Assembly (NCBI GenBank): GCA_011049495.1
Contig: DSBF01000366.1
Coordinates: forward strand, 1-19,815
DNA: 19,815 bases
Source of the DNA: Ignavibacteria bacterium
Lineage (GTDB): Bacteria; Bacteroidota; Ignavibacteria; Ignavibacteriales; Melioribacteraceae
Direction of reading: 5' to 3'
The notes under the pieces were generated by a model. The model ran no database searches, was not told the origin of the DNA, and saw only the letters and a program-made list of their open reading frames with translations. Shown one piece after another: positions 16,197 to 19,815 of this stretch (position 1 is its first letter; the number at the start of each line of letters is the position of its first letter). Made by a program: the position numbers and the translations under genes.

Positions 16197-17090
16197 CTAA
16201 TTAATCAATTTTGCAATCCGATTTAGACGAACTGAGCCTAAAAGATCAAAAAATTGACTAAAAGGGATGGCTGAATCCCAACTCCAATAGATTATTATTG
16301 GAGTACCTGTAATACTTTCGCGGGGTACAAATCCCCAATACCGGCTGTCCAAACTATTATCTCTATTATCTCCAATTACGAAATAATAATCTTCCTGAAC
16401 AATATATTCATCAGTTTTTGTGTTATTAATAAATATCTCATTATTAACAAAACGAACAACGTTCTTATTATGTTCTCTATTAATAAATGTATCCCATCTA
16501 CCAATATTTTCTTTTGAAAGTTTAATTACATCACCTTTTTTAGGAATTACTATCGGACCATAGTTATCGCTATTCCAGCCGCTGCCTTTGGGGAAAATGT
16601 ATGGATCTGCTAATCCTTTCGGAAGTAATTTGTTATCATAATTCACGTGTTCAGGTATAGGGAATTCTTCTCCGTTAATAAAAATCACTTTATCAACTAT
16701 CTCAAGAGTATCACCTGGCGCAGCAACACACCTTTTCACATAGTGGGTTAACTCTTCAAACTCGATTTGATCTCTGTTGCCGGGATACTTGAAAACAATT
16801 ATATCATTCCTTTTAGGTTCTCTAAACGAAGGGAATCTATAATAAGGCAATTCAATACCTGTAAGAGGAATATACCTTGGAGTAGCCGGACCATATAGAT
16901 ATTTATTTATCAACAAAAAATCACCGGCTAAAATAGTGTCTTCCATCGAACCGGTAGGAACTCTGGAAGCTTCTACTACTGCAGAAATAATAATAAGAAG
17001 TACTAATGCCGTCTTTAATACGCTAATAACATTTTCAATAACTTTTTCTTTAAATGTTTTACCAACTTTTTGTTTTTTATTCATACTCAT
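16197..17090 (-). CDS. lepB: Signal peptidase I
   Basis: LepB cleaves Sec/Tat signal peptides at the outer face of the inner membrane. The 297-residue protein has a cytoplasmic basic tail and one membrane segment (about 24-41). The catalytic Ser48 sits in RVPTGSMEDT (43-52) and the general-base Lys119 in HYVKRCVAAPGDTLEI (116-131). The box DNRDNSLDSRYWGFVP (241-256) closes the active-site fold. A long insert (about 145-235, including PKGSGWNSDNYGPIVIPKKG) lies between the Lys box and the DNRDNS box, as is usual in Bacteroidota-type enzymes. Two in-frame ATGs (17090 and 17084) are possible starts and neither has a strong Shine-Dalgarno sequence. It is a single-gene unit with its own terminator, divergent from the small gene at 17176. 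Confidence 0.96.
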   Translation of the reverse strand: MSMNKKQKVGKTFKEKVIENVISVLKTALVLLIIISAVVEASRVPTGSMEDTILAGDFLLINKYLYGPATPRYIPLTGIELPYYRFPSFREPKRNDIIVFKYPGNRDQIEFEELTHYVKRCVAAPGDTLEIVDKVIFINGEEFPIPEHVNYDNKLLPKGLADPYIFPKGSGWNSDNYGPIVIPKKGDVIKLSKENIGRWDTFINREHNKNVVRFVNNEIFINNTKTDEYIVQEDYYFVIGDNRDNSLDSRYWGFVPRESITGTPIIIYWSWDSAIPFSQFFDLLGSVRLNRIAKLIN

Positions 17091-17175
17091 TTCGTTTTTT
17101 TGAAATTTTAAGGGGAGTAAAATAACAATTTTATTTGTAAGTTAAACGGATTATAAAACCAACATTGAGGTAAAA

Positions 17176-17406
17176 ATGCAGCCTAGCAGAAAAATGAACG
17201 TGAAATGGAAAAACGGTAAGGTATGGGAATTCAGGATTGATAGTTCTTTCTGGTATTATAAGGACGGTGAGGATTTTTATAGATTATTTTTAGACAACAA
17301 TGGATTGTGGCTTGGCAAAAGAGAAAAAAATGAATTAGATAATTTTTCCTGGGTAAAACAAAAAGGATTTACATTGGAAATGAACGAAGGTGTGTTAAAG
17401 TATTAG
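17176..17406 (+). CDS. Small hypothetical protein, Trp/Lys-rich
   Basis: I do not recognise this 76-residue protein. It is rich in Trp (W14, W19, W26 and others), Lys and aromatic residues, has no signal peptide or membrane segment, and contains no Cys. The alternating pattern (KWKNGKVWEFRI, then DFYRLFLDNNGLWLGKR) looks like a small antiparallel beta domain, perhaps cytoplasmic. It is probably a real gene. TTGAGGT stands 5 bases before the ATG, a good Shine-Dalgarno sequence, and the frame fills the space between divergent lepB and the convergent channel remnant. It ends 18 bp from the remnant's stop, where an AT-only inverted repeat (17414-17436) could be a weak two-way terminator. Confidence 0.6.
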   Translation: MQPSRKMNVKWKNGKVWEFRIDSSFWYYKDGEDFYRLFLDNNGLWLGKREKNELDNFSWVKQKGFTLEMNEGVLKY

Positions 17407-17424
17407 TCAACTCAATAAAAATCA

Positions 17425-17850
17425 TCATTTTTTATTAACGGGCATTTCTTTAATGTGAAGATCTCTTTGCGGGAAAGGAATTTCAACTCCTTCCTCTTTA
17501 AACCTCCTGAATATTTCAAAATAGAGTTGACTTTTAAGAACACCCGGTTTGACTATATATTCGGTCGTCCAAACACATAAAGTAAAAACTAAAGCACTAT
17601 CGGTATAATCGGTAAACAACACATCTGCTTTGGGATTTTTAAGTACTCCTAAGTTTGAATCAGCAACTTCTATTAATATTTGCTTTATTTTTTCCGGGTC
17701 GTCTTTATAAGAAACACCAACGGGAAAATTAAATCTTACATTTCTATCGGAATGACTCCAATTAATAACAGTTGAAGAAATGAATTCGGAGTTAGGTACA
17801 ATGATAGAAATGTTATCATTTGTTATAATTATTGATTTAACGAATTGAAA
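17425..17850 (-). pseudogene. 5'-truncated remnant of a small-conductance mechanosensitive channel (MscS family) gene
   Basis: Translating the minus strand gives about 140 codons matching only the cytoplasmic C-terminal half of an MscS-type channel. They read FVKSIIITNDNISIIVPNSE at the upstream edge, then STVINWSHSDRNVRFNFPVG and a beta/alpha C-terminal domain ending in IPFPQRDLHIKEM. IVPNSEFISSTVINWS corresponds to the conserved segment after the pore helix. The membrane helices and pore helix are absent. Upstream of about 17841 the homology stops, the frame is closed by TAA at 17851-17853, and none of the frames back to gltA carries the missing part. No ATG occurs in the matching frame. 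The only in-frame GTG is at 17622, deep inside the domain. I read it as a decayed gene whose 5' half was deleted. Confidence 0.8.
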
Positions 17851-17970
17851 TTACGAATCTTATTAATTATCTATCAAGCAGATTTAAACAATTCCGTTTG
17901 TTTGACGGGGCAATAAAAAATCAAAAAAGTGTTTCAAAAATTATTGTAATAATAAAATGAAGGGATAAAA

Positions 17971-18001
17971 ACAAAATAAAAAGGGGATGCCGAAGCATCC
18001 C
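17971..18001 (-). terminator. Intrinsic terminator of gltA
   Basis: On the minus strand GGGATGC-TTCG-GCATCCC forms a 7-bp GC-rich stem capped by a very stable UUCG tetraloop. It is followed by CTTTTTATTTTGT and begins 7 bp beyond the gltA stop. This is a textbook rho-independent terminator. It isolates gltA from the channel remnant downstream. Confidence 0.93.
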
Positions 18002-18008
18002 GATTAAA

Positions 18009-19316
18009 TTATTTTTTAATTCCAGCAACTTCTTCAAGCATTTCTGTTGTTACAGATTTCGGTCGTTCGATAGGATAACCTAATGCGCGTGCCCAAATTA
18101 TATTAGCTGTAACACCTATTGCTCTTCCAACAGAGAACATAACTGTATAGAAATCATATTCTTGAACACCATAATACCATTGAATTACACCGGATTGTGC
18201 ATCAACATTAGGCCAAGGATTTTTTGCCTTACCTTGTTCAACTAAAATATCAGGTACAACTTTGTAAAGCAGATCGACATATTTGAATATAGGGTCATTC
18301 GGAAGATGTTTTTGGCAAAATTCTCTTTGAGCCGTATATCGCGGGTCTGTTTTACGAAGAACTGCGTGTCCGTACCCCGGGATTACTTGACCGGATTTCA
18401 AAGTATCCCAAACAAATTGTTTCATTATTTCTTCTGTCGGTTCTTGGTTGCCCATTTTCTCCATCACGCCTTGCAGCCATCTCAAAACTTCTTGATTTGC
18501 TAAGCCATGAAGCGGACCGGCTAAACCGTTCGTCATTGCGGAGATTGAGTAATAAACATCTGATAATGCACTTGCGACTAAATGACCGGTATGTGCGCTA
18601 ACGTTCCCGCTTTCATGATCACTATGAAGAATAAAATATAATCTTGATACATCATCATAAGGTTTATCGATTCCCATCATATGAGCAAAGTTTCCGCCCA
18701 TATCCAAACTTAAATCGGGTTTAATAATATCGCCATTTTTGTATTTGTACCGGTAAATATAAGCTGCAATTTGAGCAAGCTTTGCAAGAAGATTCATTGA
18801 ATCTTCATAAGTTGGATCCCAGTATTCATTTTTGTGAAGACCGTCATGATACTTTTGAGCAAAGATTGATTCGCGCTGCATGGCAAGCACGGCTGCAGAA
18901 AACATTGTCATAGGATGAGAGTCTTTAGGCATTGCGTTAATAACATCAAATACATATTGCGGTGCACCTTTACGTTTGTTGAAGTCGGCAGTAAAATCTG
19001 CAATTTGTTCTTCAGTTGGAATTTCACCGGTCAGCAATAAATAGATATGCCCTTCAACGTAAGGCATTTCAGCACCTTGAGGTTTTGGTAATGCAGCTAA
19101 AGTTTCGGGAATGGTATATCCCCGGAATCTGATCCCTTCCATCGGGTCAAGATATGAAATGTCTGTTACCAGACTCTTAACTCCTCGCATACCACCAATA
19201 GCTTGTGCGATTGTAACTTCACCAACTTTGACATCGCCATATTCTTTCACTAATCTTTCAGTTCGCGGTCGCCATTCGGCAATTTTTTGTTCAAGCTTTT
19301 GTTTTAGAATTGACAT
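18009..19316 (-). CDS. gltA: Citrate synthase, mitochondrial-like type
   Basis: GltA condenses acetyl-CoA and oxaloacetate to citrate at the entry of the TCA cycle. The 435-residue protein resembles eukaryotic mitochondrial citrate synthase rather than the hexameric E. coli type. It has a long N-terminal helical part (WRPRTERLVKEYGDVKVGEV), IGGMRGVKSLVTDISYLDP (40-58) and GIRFRGYTIPE (61-71). The catalytic residues are His270 in GLAGPLHGLANQEV, His317 in PGYGHAVLRKTDPRY and Asp372 in NVDAQSG. HSDHESGNVSAHT (231-243) and RALGYPIERPKS (410-421) are further family blocks. The ATG is preceded by CAAGGAGGAACTA, a strong Shine-Dalgarno sequence. It is monocistronic with a clear terminator. A synthesis-direction TCA role is assumed; reversible citrate cleavage cannot be judged from sequence. 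Confidence 0.97.
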   Translation of the reverse strand: MSILKQKLEQKIAEWRPRTERLVKEYGDVKVGEVTIAQAIGGMRGVKSLVTDISYLDPMEGIRFRGYTIPETLAALPKPQGAEMPYVEGHIYLLLTGEIPTEEQIADFTADFNKRKGAPQYVFDVINAMPKDSHPMTMFSAAVLAMQRESIFAQKYHDGLHKNEYWDPTYEDSMNLLAKLAQIAAYIYRYKYKNGDIIKPDLSLDMGGNFAHMMGIDKPYDDVSRLYFILHSDHESGNVSAHTGHLVASALSDVYYSISAMTNGLAGPLHGLANQEVLRWLQGVMEKMGNQEPTEEIMKQFVWDTLKSGQVIPGYGHAVLRKTDPRYTAQREFCQKHLPNDPIFKYVDLLYKVVPDILVEQGKAKNPWPNVDAQSGVIQWYYGVQEYDFYTVMFSVGRAIGVTANIIWARALGYPIERPKSVTTEMLEEVAGIKK

Positions 19317-19349
19317 TAGTTCCTCCTTGTAATCACATCATTTGTTTAA

Positions 19350-19381
19350 AATTTCTTGACATATTAAACTATTAAGAAATT
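19350..19381. other. AT-rich inverted repeat in the gltA leader
   Basis: AATTTCTT (19350-19357) and AAGAAATT (19374-19381) form an 8-bp inverted repeat, extendable by one wobble and one A-T pair, about 34-65 bp upstream of the gltA start. It could be an operator, a leader hairpin or a weak terminator for the upstream hpnE gene. AT-rich repeats of this size also arise by chance. Confidence 0.25.
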
Positions 19382-19431
19382 GGGTCATAAATCAAGCCTA
19401 AAAGAATGCAAATGTCTTTTTTTTATAAAAA

Positions 19432-19815
19432 TCAGGATATTTCGTCCGCTAAAATATGAGAACTCCTCACTGCACTTTCAATGGTTGATGGGAATCCGGT
19501 ATTCATCCAATCACCTGTAAAAAAAACATTACCAAGATTATTTTGCATTTTCTTTCTTTGAGAAGTATTAATAATGCTTGGTTTAAAAGTTGCTCGTTTC
19601 TCTTTGATTATAAGATGATCTTTAATTTGTATATTCTTAAATTCATCGAAATAGTCAGCCAATTCTTGCCGAACAATTTTTATAATTTCATCATCACTTA
19701 ACATTATTAATTCATCCGCGGCACTTGTTGTAAGAGTAATGTGATCAATATGATTAAACACCCAATGTATTCTTGAATTAATCAATCCATAAAATTTTTC
19801 TGTTAGCAAATTCTT
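19432..19815 (-). CDS. hpnE: Squalene-associated FAD-dependent desaturase HpnE-like (hydroxysqualene dehydroxylase), C-terminal part
   Basis: Only the last 127 codons are inside the window. The open frame runs through the right edge, so the true start is outside. The fragment has the C-terminal FAD-binding signature of the carotenoid/squalene desaturase group, GNVFFTGDWMNTGFPSTIES followed by AVRSSHILADEIS at the end. It also has the substrate-domain stretch SRIHWVFNHIDHITLTTS. GDW-x(n)-TGFPSTIESAVRS matches HpnE more closely than phytoene desaturase, as I recall. HpnE reduces hydroxysqualene to squalene in the HpnCDE pathway that feeds hopanoids or carotenoids. Its partners hpnC and hpnD would be expected just outside the right edge. 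It lies 115 bp upstream of gltA on the same strand. Confidence 0.82.
   Translation of the reverse strand, partial: KNLLTEKFYGLINSRIHWVFNHIDHITLTTSAADELIMLSDDEIIKIVRQELADYFDEFKNIQIKDHLIIKEKRATFKPSIINTSQRKKMQNNLGNVFFTGDWMNTGFPSTIESAVRSSHILADEIS

Noticed and set aside
17098..17137. TTTG ... TTTATTTG as a Bacteroidota-type promoter for the small gene at 17176.
   Set aside because: The spacing of about 27 bp is too long and the -7 element has a mismatch, so I do not call it.
17425..17622. Reading the channel remnant as an intact 65-residue gene starting at GTG 17622.
   Set aside because: The frame and the MscS homology continue some 75 codons upstream of that GTG, and there is no Shine-Dalgarno sequence, so the start would be internal to a domain.
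17851..18008. A frameshifted upstream half of the mechanosensitive channel gene.
   Set aside because: I translated the stretch back to gltA and found only stop-rich AT sequence and the gltA terminator, so the missing half is deleted and not merely out of frame.
1..19815. CRISPR arrays, insertion sequences, phage genes, toxin-antitoxin pairs, tRNA or rRNA genes.
   Set aside because: No periodic direct repeats, transposase motifs, cloverleaf-like segments or rRNA stretches were seen. The window is ordinary core-genome sequence apart from the channel remnant.

Overview
The window is AT-rich chromosomal DNA from a free-living bacterium. It carries almost only housekeeping genes, packed tightly into a few operons. 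The gene content suggests the Bacteroidota/Chlorobi side of the tree, most likely an Ignavibacteria-like lineage. The supporting features are a Bacteroidota-style ClpS, a DUF2851 protein, a signal peptidase I with a large insert, a mitochondrial-type citrate synthase, a type-2 PyrF and a partial squalene/hopanoid desaturase (HpnE). Several genes (etfB, etfA, gltA, pepD, ychF) have clear Shine-Dalgarno sequences, which argues against core Bacteroidota. This placement is inference from recall, not a computed phylogeny.

Layout. (1) 1-1970, minus: clpS, a divergent ychF-like ATPase and the start of pepD (cut by the left edge), a small proteostasis/translation-quality cluster. (2) 2108-4427, plus: etfB, etfA and a bifunctional nuclease (BFN/DUF151) gene with a C-terminal UVR motif, nearly without gaps. 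A 134-bp divergent promoter region separates blocks 1 and 2. (3) 4424-16078, minus: a long co-directional run, pyrG - purN - purH - mreB - mreC - mreD - mrdA - rodA - pyrF - DUF2851. From purN to pyrF the genes abut or overlap by 1-4 bp, so purine synthesis, the complete rod-shape elongasome and the last step of UMP synthesis probably share a transcript. DUF2851 meets the BFN gene tail to tail with a 4-bp overlap. (4) 16197-17090, minus: lepB with its own strong intrinsic terminator. (5) 17176-17850: a small unrecognised gene on plus and a 5'-truncated remnant of an MscS-family channel gene on minus. (6) 18009-19815, minus: gltA with a textbook UUCG-loop terminator, and the 3' end of hpnE running off the right edge.

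Together the genes cover nucleotide supply (PurN, PurH, PyrG, PyrF), cell-wall elongation (MreBCD, PBP2, RodA), protein export (LepB), central carbon and electron flow (GltA, EtfAB) and protein turnover (ClpS, PepD). I found no CRISPR array, transposon, phage gene, tRNA or rRNA, and no convincing undescribed multi-gene system. The most worthwhile leads are the YchF homologue with a remodelled switch II region, the terminator-like hairpin inside the 5' end of the BFN gene, the nucleotide/elongasome operon, the DUF2851 protein with a terminal cysteine cluster, and the decayed channel gene.
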